In this document: piece after piece, positions 32,848 to 40,806 of the stretch
Position numbering within the stretch: the stretch's first letter is position 1
Layout: each line of letters begins with the position of its first letter
Assembly (NCBI GenBank): GCA_046317855.1
Contig: JBKCVM010000147.1
Span: 7,774 to 71,773, forward strand
Direction of reading: 5' to 3'
Origin: CAIOHW01 sp046317855
GTDB taxonomy: Bacteria; Bdellovibrionota; UBA1018
Length of the DNA stretch: 64,000 nucleotides
Notes under the pieces: generated by a model
What the model saw: the letters and a program-made list of their open reading frames with translations, nothing else
Told to the model about the DNA's origin: nothing
Databases searched by the model: none
Made by a program: the position numbers and the translations under genes

Positions 32848-34562
32848 GGCAGCTCAAGATCTCTAGAAATGGACTTGAGCTTGCGGCCGTGAGCCTTGCG
32901 CAGCCCGTATCCACGTTAGGCAGATCGCCTTCTTGCGACGGAGTGCTGAGGGCTCCTGGGGTCAAACCGGTTCACTTCTTATTGGAGGCTCAAGGGTCAG
33001 ATTCAGGTCAATGGGTTCTGTTCGACATTTCAAACGACAGTGGCGAAGGCGTAGTGCTCGAGACTGGCAAGACAGAATTTAAGGGTTTCTTTTTTGAACT
33101 TTCAGAAGGCGTTCTCGACTCACCTGAAGAGATGGGTGGTGCGATCAGACGTAACCTGCAGGGACAGGGTGGCACTCAGCAGAGGGCGCAACAGCGGTTG
33201 AGCTTGGTTGAAGCCGTCCGAATTCGTCGTGATTCAGGAGCAGTTCAAGAGGTTTCTCATCTGCCTATTTCGGGTCCGTCTTTTTTGAGAGTTCGAAAAT
33301 TGCGGCCTTTTGAAGAGATCGCGGGGCTCAAGCTTCTGTATCGAAAAGGGGGAGTTGCGATAGAATTTCAGGCGACTCGAGGCGGCCCTCAGCGCGTGAC
33401 TCTCATCAAAAACTCAAATCCTGGAGAAGTGCTTCCGGGTGCGTCGGTTGAACTGGGAAAGTCGGACTGGATACGAATGGAGTACGGTCCTGACGATCTT
33501 TACTTTAGGTGGGTTTCGCCTGTACCTCGGGCTCCGATTCCTAGAGAAGTGGTTGGCAATCCCATCCTGCGCATTGGCTTTCTCGTGGGGTTTCTGGTCG
33601 CAGGGGGAACCGCTTCTTGGGTTGCATACAAGATCAAGAATCCTTCGGAGGCCATTCAGATGCCACCTCCCCGAATTGCAAAGATCGAAGTCAAAGAGGC
33701 CCCTCCGCCGCCACCCGTGTCCGAGTCGCTGAGTAGACCTAAGTCCGCTCAGTCAGAGGCCGCCGGTCCTTCGGCTGCTCCTCGAGTGGCCCCAAAAGGG
33801 GTGGCTAAAACCCGAGCGTTGCCCACTCGACCCGGATTGGTTGCGCCAGTGGCGCCAACCGATGTGAATCAGCTCGGTCTTTTGGGCGCACTCAAGTCAA
33901 AAGCTCCAAAGCAGGGCGAGGGAGTCCGAGCGGATCAGATTTTTGATGAAGGGATGGTAAGCCAGGCTGCAGGCGCTAAGACCGGAAGTATTGCGCTTAA
34001 GACGCCGCCCTCTGGAGCGCTTGATCTTTCAAAGGCCGGCGGTCAGAAAACTGCGCAGGGTGATGGGCTTCAAGCGCTGGCGACGACTCTTTCTGGCAAA
34101 GCTAAATACTCCCCTTCGAACGTGGGTGCAGTGGTCTCGGGCTCGGGGGGTAAGCTTCTTGGCTCAGGGCTTGAAGGTCTCGGAAAAAACTCTTCCTTGG
34201 CTTCGGGTAAGGGTGGAGGCGAAAGCTTAGGTTTAGATGATGGCAGCGATAGCGAAGTGCAGGGCGGCTTGGATCGTGAAACAGTCCGTCGCGTCATTAA
34301 GTCCAATCGAGGAAAGATCCGAGCTTGTTATGAACGCGCATTGCTGAGCCAACCTCAGCTGGCCGGTCGAGTCGTCACCCTCTTTGAGGTGAGCGCCAAA
34401 GGAACGGTTCTTTCTGCATCAGTAAAAGCGTCAGATGTCCAATCGCAAACTCTAGAGAGCTGTCTCGTCGAAGTGGTGCGTGGAATGGCGTTTCCTTCCT
34501 CTCCCACTGGCGCATCTACGAAGGTCAGCTATCCGTTTGTATTCCAGGCCCGCGGCAACTAA
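32844..34562 (+). CDS. FHA-TM-AgmX/PglI-tail protein (GltG-like)
   Basis: A 572-residue inner-membrane protein. Residues 1-95 are an FHA-like domain (PVSTLGRSPSCDGVL), and a second beta-rich region covers about 120-225. One membrane helix lies at about 241-262 (ILRIGFLVGFLVAGGTASWV). A Pro/Ala-rich periplasmic linker follows (PPPRIAKIEVKEAPPPPPVS), then a C-terminal AgmX/PglI (TonB-like) domain with paired cysteines at 495 (KIRACYERALL) and 540 (LESCLVE). This is the architecture of GltG, which links the cytoplasm to the outer membrane in the Glt complex. The start is GTG 32844. It is the last gene of the cluster. Confidence 0.85.
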   Translation: MRQLKISRNGLELAAVSLAQPVSTLGRSPSCDGVLRAPGVKPVHFLLEAQGSDSGQWVLFDISNDSGEGVVLETGKTEFKGFFFELSEGVLDSPEEMGGAIRRNLQGQGGTQQRAQQRLSLVEAVRIRRDSGAVQEVSHLPISGPSFLRVRKLRPFEEIAGLKLLYRKGGVAIEFQATRGGPQRVTLIKNSNPGEVLPGASVELGKSDWIRMEYGPDDLYFRWVSPVPRAPIPREVVGNPILRIGFLVGFLVAGGTASWVAYKIKNPSEAIQMPPPRIAKIEVKEAPPPPPVSESLSRPKSAQSEAAGPSAAPRVAPKGVAKTRALPTRPGLVAPVAPTDVNQLGLLGALKSKAPKQGEGVRADQIFDEGMVSQAAGAKTGSIALKTPPSGALDLSKAGGQKTAQGDGLQALATTLSGKAKYSPSNVGAVVSGSGGKLLGSGLEGLGKNSSLASGKGGGESLGLDDGSDSEVQGGLDRETVRRVIKSNRGKIRACYERALLSQPQLAGRVVTLFEVSAKGTVLSASVKASDVQSQTLESCLVEVVRGMAFPSSPTGASTKVSYPFVFQARGN

Positions 34563-34624
34563 CAGGACATCCTTGTTGATGTTCTGATCAATTGCAGCTA
34601 ACCAACGGATAGGGGTTGGGAAAA

Positions 34625-35503
34625 ATGCGGCTTTCATTTCTGCTCTGCGCTTTCAGTTTGGCTTTTGCTTGGCATCCTTCATCGCATGCTGCGTCAACAT
34701 TGAAAGTACTGACTTATAATGTTTGGGGGTTGCCACGGCCGCTTTCAAAAGATCCGGTGGGTCGGCTCGAGGCCTTTTGTGCTTTTCTCAAAAAGCAATC
34801 TCTGCAGAGCGCTCATCCGTGGGATGTAGTCTTACTCCAGGAGGTTTGGAAGCCGTGGATGGCGCGGGGCCTGAGATATTGCGGTTACCCTTTTTCTGCC
34901 CGGCTAGACAAAAAAAGCTTTGGCACGGGTTTGATGATTTTGAGTCTGCATCCAGTGACGAGTGCCAACCAATTCAATTTTGAAAATGAGCCGTCCTGGT
35001 GGGACTCTCTGACGACTGGAGAGGCCTTCTCGGATAAAGGCGTTCTCTCGGCAACGATTGAACACCCCGACTTTGGACCGATCTTTTTTGCTAATACGCA
35101 CTTGGTGGCCAATTATGGCCTCTATAAAACTTTCGAAGACGAGAGGCGCGGGCAATTCAGAGAGCTTGCAGCTCATCTGTATGATCGTGCGCGCGGCATC
35201 CCTCAGATTTTGGGAGGTGATCTAAACGTCGCTCCGTATGGACTCAAGTACACTTTGCTTTGGGAAGAGCTTCATTTCTTATTCCCAGGATTTCGACGTT
35301 TTATGTCGATGCTCCCGGTGAGCACTCGCTCACTGAGTAATCCTTTTTCTAATGAAGAAGAAGGGCACATTGACCATCTTTTTGGTCTAAACGGCGCTAA
35401 GCCAATCAAGGGTTCTGTGGTCTTGGATGGTCGGCGCGAGATTTTCTCTGACCACTATGGCTGGGAAACTTCTTTCGAGGTAGAGCCCCTCAACTTAGAC
35501 TGA
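34625..35503 (+). CDS. Exported endonuclease/exonuclease/phosphatase (EEP) family protein
   Basis: A 292-residue exported hydrolase (signal MRLSFLLCAFSLAFAWHPSS, cleavage near SHAAS). EEP motifs: LTYNVWGLPRP, LLQEVWKPW (metal Glu), ANTHLVANYG, GGDLNVAPYG (Asp/Asn) and SDHYGWE (catalytic His). The combination resembles neutral sphingomyelinases as well as nucleases, so it may attack phospholipids outside the cell. ATG 34625 is used. A second exported EEP protein lies at 40807-42030. Confidence 0.85.
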   Translation: MRLSFLLCAFSLAFAWHPSSHAASTLKVLTYNVWGLPRPLSKDPVGRLEAFCAFLKKQSLQSAHPWDVVLLQEVWKPWMARGLRYCGYPFSARLDKKSFGTGLMILSLHPVTSANQFNFENEPSWWDSLTTGEAFSDKGVLSATIEHPDFGPIFFANTHLVANYGLYKTFEDERRGQFRELAAHLYDRARGIPQILGGDLNVAPYGLKYTLLWEELHFLFPGFRRFMSMLPVSTRSLSNPFSNEEEGHIDHLFGLNGAKPIKGSVVLDGRREIFSDHYGWETSFEVEPLNLD

Positions 35504-35580
35504 TCGCGGTTGGATTCGATTCAGTCTCAGCAAAATCCGATGGTCCTGGTTTCCTGTTGTGCTGCCGAGGTGATTTCAAC

Positions 35581-35949
35581 GTGATTTCAAGAAACAAAGT
35601 TCTGCGTGTTTTTTATTTTATCGCCGCTCTTTTTGTTGGGACACAGAGCCCGCTAGCGCAGGGGAGTGATCTGAGTGAATTTGCCGAAGGACTCTTTTCT
35701 GTTGAAGTGGTTTTCGAGCCCGGAGTGTTTCATTTTCGCTCCAGGCCTACTCTTGCGCGAGTGATTGCCTCCATGCTCGAACGGGAAGGTGTCAGTGCGT
35801 TGGTCCCTCGCACTCGCGTGAACGTGGATATGGAGGGCGGCGTCTACGCTGTTTTGATGCTTGAAACCGAATCCAGCCTACTTCAGTTGAAATCGATCTT
35901 TACGGAGGCAGGTTATCCGCCCAGTAAGGTCGAGCCCGTCATCCGGTAG
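35581..35949 (+). CDS. Small exported protein, unknown
   Basis: A 122-residue protein with an N-terminal signal (NKVLRVFYFIAALFVGTQSP). The mature domain is about 95 residues and contains DLSEFAEGLFSVEVVFEPGV. No family recognised. GTG 35581 is preferred because GAGG lies 11 bases upstream; TTG 35557 is an alternative. Its last 11 bases overlap the SDR gene on the other strand. Confidence 0.55.
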   Translation: MISRNKVLRVFYFIAALFVGTQSPLAQGSDLSEFAEGLFSVEVVFEPGVFHFRSRPTLARVIASMLEREGVSALVPRTRVNVDMEGGVYAVLMLETESSLLQLKSIFTEAGYPPSKVEPVIR

Positions 35950-36715
35950 ACCAGCCGCCGTCCACGACGATTTCGGTTCCCACCACAAAGCCTGCCAGGG
36001 GATTGCACAGCCAAAGCACTGCATCTGCAATTTCTTCGGGTCGGCCCATGCGCTTAATGGGAGCCCCGGAGGCCAAAACTTGGGCGGCCTTTTCGTCGCC
36101 TCCAGTAAACCGATCGATCATTGGAGTGTGAATCACCCCGGGGCAAACAGCATTGATTCGAATGTTTTTCGAGGCGTAGTCCAGAGCGGCAGACCGAGTG
36201 AGGCCCACCACTCCGTGCTTACTCGCAACATAGGCTGCCATCGCGGCAAAGCCATTGATCCCTGCGATTGAAGAGCAGTTGACGATATTTCCGGAGCCCT
36301 GTCGCTCCATGACAGCCAGTTCTTCTTTCATGCACCAGTAGACGCCAGAAAGGTTGATTGCGAGTGTCCGGTTCCAGTTTTCTTCACTCGACTGCGCCAA
36401 TGGGGCGGACGAACCCTCAACTCCAGCGTTATTAAAGGCGTGATCGATCCGGCCAAACTTTTCGACCGCTCGCGTTATGAGTCTCCGATCCTCTTCGGGT
36501 TTTGAGACATCGCATCCCACGAAAATTGCTTCGCCACCCTGTCCGGCAATCAGATCTACGGTCTCGATTCCGGATCTTTCTTGGGTGTCGGACACCACAA
36601 CGCGCGCGCCCTGGCGCGCAAAGGCAATTGCTGTGGCGCGACCGATTCCGGAGGCAGCGCCGGTGACGAGGGCAACCTGGTTTTTAAAGGGGCTGGAGAT
36701 TGAGTGCGTGTTCAT
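35939..36715 (-). CDS. Short-chain dehydrogenase/reductase (SDR)
   Basis: A 258-residue classical SDR, an NAD(P)-dependent oxidoreductase of alcohols, ketones or sugars. The cofactor site is TGAASGIGRATA near 17-28. NNAGVEG follows, then catalytic Ser (NCSSIAGING) and YVASK (Tyr/Lys). AVCPGVIHTPM follows and the C-terminus VVGTEIVVDGGWSTG is typical. Asp after the second strand (VVSDTQERS) predicts NAD(H). The substrate is unknown and no pathway genes adjoin it. Confidence 0.92.
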   Translation of the reverse strand: MNTHSISSPFKNQVALVTGAASGIGRATAIAFARQGARVVVSDTQERSGIETVDLIAGQGGEAIFVGCDVSKPEEDRRLITRAVEKFGRIDHAFNNAGVEGSSAPLAQSSEENWNRTLAINLSGVYWCMKEELAVMERQGSGNIVNCSSIAGINGFAAMAAYVASKHGVVGLTRSAALDYASKNIRINAVCPGVIHTPMIDRFTGGDEKAAQVLASGAPIKRMGRPEEIADAVLWLCNPLAGFVVGTEIVVDGGWSTG

Positions 36716-36800
36716 GGGGTTTCAATTAGCCGGAGAGCTGAGGGGGCGCCACTAGTTAGGGTGAGCTTATCTGTTTCTTAACCTAAATAGGGCGGGGGGG

Positions 36801-36829
36801 TTGACGCCCGGGCCTTGTTTTCACTAGAA
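36801..36829 (+). promoter_or_regulatory. Candidate promoter of the exported protein at 36862
   Basis: TTGACG (36801-36806), 17 bases, CTAGAA (36824-36829), about 33 bases before ATG 36862. Confidence 0.45.
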
Positions 36830-36861
36830 CAATCGATGGGTTTTCAATCCAGGGGGGTTTC

Positions 36862-37485
36862 ATGCAACGTCGTTCTATCGTCTACGTGCTCACTTCATTG
36901 GTTTCGTTGGTTTCGTTATCGGGCACCCAAACAGCGTTTGCGCAGTCGATGCGCTCTGAGCTTTCGCAAGAATTTGTTTCTGACTACGCTGGCAGGCCTG
37001 CCGACTACGCCACCTTCATCAAGAGTGGGCTGATTGGCGCAGCCACTCAATGTGGCTTTGAGCTTTTAGATGGGCGAGATCAGCGTCTTCCGAGTGCGGT
37101 GCTTTCGCGTGACGTTGAGCAGGTGCTGGCTCGCGTGAAAGAGAATGGTAAAGTGATCCCTCACGTACTTTTTGACACTTTGGTCAGTCAGAACCGTCGA
37201 GACGTGACTTCGTTTGTCTGGAAAAAGAACGGAGGCCAGATCCTTGAAATGTCCGTGAACACTGACTTCAACGACATTGCCGTCCAGGCCCACTTGGGAG
37301 GACGAGTTGCTTTCTCTCGGAGCTCACGCGGTAATCACGAAGTCCGAACCGAGTGGCGCGTGCGCGCTCCGAACGGAGGTGTCAAGAAGGTCACTGAAGA
37401 CGAATTCCGTGACTATCTGAAGACGAGGGTCGTGGATTTTTACGGCGAGCGCATTTGTAGAGATCTCTACCGACCTGCAAATTAA
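36862..37485 (+). CDS. Exported protein, unknown
   Basis: A 207-residue exported protein with a signal peptide containing a short repeat (SLVSLVSLSGT, ending AFAQ). The mature part has two cysteines (TQCGFELLDG and ERICRDLYRP near the C-terminus) that could form a disulfide. I recognise no family. A promoter-like pair precedes it, and GGGGGG upstream of the ATG may serve as ribosome binding site. Confidence 0.65.
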   Translation: MQRRSIVYVLTSLVSLVSLSGTQTAFAQSMRSELSQEFVSDYAGRPADYATFIKSGLIGAATQCGFELLDGRDQRLPSAVLSRDVEQVLARVKENGKVIPHVLFDTLVSQNRRDVTSFVWKKNGGQILEMSVNTDFNDIAVQAHLGGRVAFSRSSRGNHEVRTEWRVRAPNGGVKKVTEDEFRDYLKTRVVDFYGERICRDLYRPAN

Positions 37486-37508
37486 GTGAGTTCACTGCGG
37501 GGGTGCTC

Positions 37509-37919
37509 ATGAGTCGGTGCCGGGTTTGGACTTTTCTGTTTCGTCTGTCACTCTGTCTCTTTTCTGTGGCTAGCCCCCACGCTCTGGGTTCTGTCCCAAG
37601 AGAAGACGAGTGGCGAGATGTTCCGTCAAGCTTGGAGTCGCCTCATCCCTATCCAAACCGGGCTAACCTGTTGTTTGAGGCCAGTGTTCCTGGGGCAAGA
37701 TGGATGCGGGTGGTGTTCTCAAAAATCGAAACTGAGTTTTTCTACGACAAGATCACGATCGAAAATCCAGGCGGGCATGTTTTTGATTCGTTCACGGGTT
37801 TTCCAAAAAATCTGGTCAGCCTACCCGTGCCCGGGGAAGTGCTGATGATCCGACTTCGGTCAGACCGCACGACCCGGGGCTACGGATTTTCAGTGGCTAA
37901 GTTGCAATACTCCTTGTGA
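37509..37919 (+). CDS. Small exported protein, unknown
   Basis: A 136-residue protein with an N-terminal signal (VWTFLFRLSLCLFSVASPHA). The mature domain of about 105 residues looks beta-rich (ARWMRVVFSKIETEFFYDKI, SLPVPGEVLMIRLRSDRTTR), suggesting a small sandwich domain. It follows the preceding exported protein by 23 bases on the same strand, so the two may form an operon. The start could also be GTG 37503. Confidence 0.6.
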   Translation: MSRCRVWTFLFRLSLCLFSVASPHALGSVPREDEWRDVPSSLESPHPYPNRANLLFEASVPGARWMRVVFSKIETEFFYDKITIENPGGHVFDSFTGFPKNLVSLPVPGEVLMIRLRSDRTTRGYGFSVAKLQYSL

Positions 37920-37924
37920 GCTCC

Positions 37925-38731
37925 TCAGAGCCTCAGGCGTCGCCCCCGGCGGGACAACTCCTGCATGAAATGATTGAGCCGTACGGCCTGCGACCTTGAG
38001 AGAGAGCGTTGTGATTTGAATTCAAGCTGCGAGGGTTCGGTGGCGTTGGCAATCAGGCTTGTCATCATGCGCGGCGATACTTGCTGAAGCGCAGGCCCTA
38101 CATCGACAAACACGGCCAGTCCGCTCTGACCGCTTTCTGATGAACTAAAAAGCCCAGCCACTCCACGAATTCCATGATCTCCAGTAAATGGAAAAAAGAG
38201 ATCGGTACCGCCGATGGCTGATGCAAGGCGGTCAAATTCGCGGATGACGACCGCTGTTCCGACTAGGGCAGTTCTCTCTCCAAAGGCGACATAGGCACGG
38301 CTTCGTTCTTGAATAGGAATCGCCACGGCCGTGACGCCGGTAGGCAAAGCAACAGGAATGGGTTTGCCGTTGGGGAGCTGCGATGAGTCCACTGATCCGT
38401 TCAAGCCAGGGATCTCATCTAGATGAATGCGCACACCGAGTTCAGTGCCGATGCCCAGGGCGTCTCTCATTGAAATCGCACCGTAAAAACGTCCAGGTTC
38501 TTTGGGGTCGGCAATCGGGACAACAAATGAAGGGAGCTGAACGCCGGACGTGTTCAGCATCAGCTTAAGATCTCCAATGAGCTGTCCATTTTCTTCAGAG
38601 GTTTGAAACTTGGCCTGAGTGACAAAGCTTCCGGCCCCTTTCTTTCCGCAACCTGCGGCGTTCAGCGTCAGGGCAAAGAGGGCAGAAGAGAGAGCAAAAA
38701 GACGGGTTTGAGAATTGAGGGACTGGTTCAC
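37925..38731 (-). CDS. Predicted lipoprotein, family member B, unknown
   Basis: A 268-residue predicted lipoprotein (signal ending LNAAGC, Cys near residue 28). Landmarks are SSQLPNGKPIPVALP, IREFDRLASAIGGTDLFFPF and SGLAVFVDVGPAL. These and the identical length pair it with the lipoprotein at 22649-23455. A helical Arg-rich C-terminus (MQELSRRGRRLRL) is specific to this copy. Function unknown. The gap upstream (38732-38858) is strikingly AT-rich. Confidence 0.7.
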   Translation of the reverse strand: MNQSLNSQTRLFALSSALFALTLNAAGCGKKGAGSFVTQAKFQTSEENGQLIGDLKLMLNTSGVQLPSFVVPIADPKEPGRFYGAISMRDALGIGTELGVRIHLDEIPGLNGSVDSSQLPNGKPIPVALPTGVTAVAIPIQERSRAYVAFGERTALVGTAVVIREFDRLASAIGGTDLFFPFTGDHGIRGVAGLFSSSESGQSGLAVFVDVGPALQQVSPRMMTSLIANATEPSQLEFKSQRSLSRSQAVRLNHFMQELSRRGRRLRL

Positions 38732-38770
38732 GAGAAACTCCTTTCGGTACTGCCAGGGGTGGCTCGAGAT

Positions 38771-38855
38771 TAGTTAATAATTTTTAACAATAATAAAAAA
38801 TAAACGCCAGTTTTTTATGGGCGCCTATAAAAACAAATAAAATCAAATATTTAAC
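38771..38855. other. AT-rich intergenic block
   Basis: About 85 bases almost without G or C except for two short GC patches (AACGCC, GGGCGCC), in a GC-rich region. On the minus strand, CGCC...GGCG followed by TTTATTTTTTATTATT may act as a weak terminator for the upstream gene, and the A/T tracts could serve as an UP element for lipoprotein B. Confidence 0.4.
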
Positions 38856-38858
38856 GAT

Positions 38859-39452
38859 TTACCAACTTTTGGATCGAATTGCTCCGGTGTCCTCGTCCAC
38901 GCCACTAGCCGGCTGGCGCTGAGAGGGGGTGCTTGGAGTTTGGGCCGAGCGAGCTGGACTCGCAGTCTCTGAGCGCTCGGCCAGAGCGGGATGACCGTCG
39001 GGATAGAGTTGGGTAGGGGGCGCCTCGAGCGCGTACGAAACAAATGCTTTTTCGGGGGCGCCGTTTGTTACGATCCACTTGTCATACTCGGCTCCGCTCT
39101 GAGGGTCTTGGTAAACTTTGAACCCTTCGGCAATGGGGATCCCAAGAATGGCGCGACGAATCAGTTGCTCTTTGGGATTGGTCTTAAAGCGATATCCAAT
39201 CACCATCACTTTTCCACCGTGTTTGGCGTCATCTAGCTGAAGTGCCAGACCTTGAAGCGCCCCCGCCGGGTATACGTGGATTTCGAGATTATCTTTCCAC
39301 TCGATCACGTTCACTTTGGCGCGTGACCTTCCGCGGCCATCCAGTCGGTCATAGTCATCGGCAAGGCCCCAAGAAATACTCGAAGAAATACTGAGAGCAC
39401 CCATCGTAGCTGCCGATAAAAGAACACTCACCCATACAAAAGATTTCTGCAT
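38859..39452 (-). CDS. Exported protein, unknown
   Basis: A 197-residue protein with a signal peptide (VWVSVLLSAATMGALSISSS). A compact domain follows (RSRAKVNVIEWKDNLEIHVY to about 145), then a disordered Pro/Ser/Ala-rich tail (residues 150-197). The segment YPAGALQGLALQLDDAKHGG may be part of a beta-rich fold. No family recognised. The 186-base gap 39453-39638 before the divergent gene shows nothing I can assign. Confidence 0.62.
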   Translation of the reverse strand: MQKSFVWVSVLLSAATMGALSISSSISWGLADDYDRLDGRGRSRAKVNVIEWKDNLEIHVYPAGALQGLALQLDDAKHGGKVMVIGYRFKTNPKEQLIRRAILGIPIAEGFKVYQDPQSGAEYDKWIVTNGAPEKAFVSYALEAPPTQLYPDGHPALAERSETASPARSAQTPSTPSQRQPASGVDEDTGAIRSKSW

Positions 39453-39638
39453 GTCCTACTGATCGGCAGGCGGGTGCAGGCTCTCTACTGTGTCCAGAAA
39501 GACAATTTGAAAGAAATGAGGGGCTCCCCCTAAATCCTGGGGAGGATTCAATTTGGGGTGTAGTCTCTCGTGGGCGGTGGCTGAGAAATCAGCGAGGATT
39601 GTCGCAACCCCCCAGTTCAAAATGAAGGGAGTCGCAGG

Positions 39639-39938
39639 ATGATCTATGAAGTGAACATTAAAGTAGAGTCGCAAATTGCAGCTCAATATGCGGAGTTTTT
39701 AAAGAACCACATCCCAGAGCTACTCAAGATCGACGGCTTTGAATCGGCGGAGTGGTGGACTGAAGTCGATGCGGATCTGACCTCTGTCTTGTGGGTGATT
39801 CACTATCGGGTCAAGAGCCGGGCCCTGCTTGAGCGCTACCTTGCCGAGGACGCTCCGAGGATGCGAGCTGAGGCGATTGCTCGATTTGGTGAGCGTTTCT
39901 CTATTCGTCGTAGGATTTTGAGCCCTTATCGTCCGTAA
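39639..39938 (+). CDS. DUF4286 family protein
   Basis: A 99-residue cytosolic protein of the DUF4286 family, small ferredoxin-like-fold proteins related to antibiotic-biosynthesis-monooxygenase-type domains. The pattern MIYEVNIKVESQIAAQYAEF, FLKNHIPELLKIDGFESAEW, ALLERYLAEDAPRMRAEA, RFGERFSIRRRIL is typical. Function is not known. Its end overlaps the cytochrome gene on the other strand by 13 bases. Confidence 0.8.
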   Translation: MIYEVNIKVESQIAAQYAEFLKNHIPELLKIDGFESAEWWTEVDADLTSVLWVIHYRVKSRALLERYLAEDAPRMRAEAIARFGERFSIRRRILSPYRP

Positions 39939-40735
39939 GGACCACTGTGGCAGGATACGCAGGCCTGGCCTAGATTTCGTGACTTCTCAAAAGCGTTAGG
40001 ATCCCTGCGATGAGCGACGGTCAACACCGCTTTGACATCATTTTTAAGAGCGCCAATCAGGTCACCATTTCCATGAAACACTCCGGTGGCTTCGAGAGCC
40101 TCAGAAATTCGAAGCATTTCAGTCGCGCTGAGTGAGAGGGCATCATAGTTTTCTCGTTGAGCCTCAAAACCAGTGACCAGAAAGTTATAACTGCTCGCGA
40201 GCCCGTGCATGTTCTTGCATAAGAAAGGGTTACGCCCAGGCTTGTTGCAGGCAGTGTGCACCACCTCCCAGTTGTAATTGGCAATATCGGTCCAAAGGTG
40301 TCCGCTTGCGGCACCTGTTCCCTGACCCGTATGACAGGCGGCGCATTGGGCCTTGATCTGGTTTGCCGTAACGAGCGCATTTGGGCTGGATTTTGTGGCC
40401 TCCGCAGCTAAGCGTGTAGTCTTCTCGATCACTGCTTTGAGCGGACTCAAGTGATTTTCAGGTGCGCCGCTCGCCGATTCTTTGAGCGCATCTTGTGCCA
40501 CCGCGGCCATGTCTAACCCAAGAGCCGCAAGTAAAGGATAGTTGACCTGCAACAGCTCGCGTTGGGCTTCTAAGAAGTTGAGCCCGCTGCGCAGATGGTT
40601 CATCTGGCGGCAAAGTTTCTGGTTGCGCACGGGGTCATCGCACAGGCCTGCCCTTGCAGAAGCCGGCATGAGGATTTGAGAGCCCAGCAGTACAGTAGCG
40701 CCAACCCAGAGGATGATTCCTTTTTGCTTTGTCAT
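39926..40735 (-). CDS. Exported di-heme c-type cytochrome built from two repeats
   Basis: A 269-residue exported protein (signal ILWVGATVLLGSQILMPASA, cleavage near ARA). It has two c-heme motifs, CAACH near residue 140 and CVSCH near 260. The two halves are alike: CDDPVRNQKLCRQM with FLEAQRE matches CNKPGRNPFLCKNM with FEAQREN, each ending in its CxxCH. Heme attachment at the end of a helical domain resembles cytochrome c'-like bundles, so this is probably a tandem duplication of one. It would carry electrons in the periplasm; partners are unknown. PuuD, 2.1 kb away, also has a cytochrome domain. Confidence 0.8.
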   Translation of the reverse strand: MTKQKGIILWVGATVLLGSQILMPASARAGLCDDPVRNQKLCRQMNHLRSGLNFLEAQRELLQVNYPLLAALGLDMAAVAQDALKESASGAPENHLSPLKAVIEKTTRLAAEATKSSPNALVTANQIKAQCAACHTGQGTGAASGHLWTDIANYNWEVVHTACNKPGRNPFLCKNMHGLASSYNFLVTGFEAQRENYDALSLSATEMLRISEALEATGVFHGNGDLIGALKNDVKAVLTVAHRRDPNAFEKSRNLGQACVSCHSGPYGR

Positions 40736-40806
40736 GGCGATCTTCTCCGCTGGAAGGGCTTGCCACTCCAGTCAAGTTTTTGCAAACCCCTGAGAAAAAA
40801 CACGGC

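Noticed and set aside
36588..36599. GTGTCGGACACC, the core of the dispersed repeat, inside the SDR gene
   Set aside because: It encodes VVSDT, the normal cofactor-specificity strand of an NAD-dependent SDR, and the flanking repeat sequence is absent. Taken as chance.
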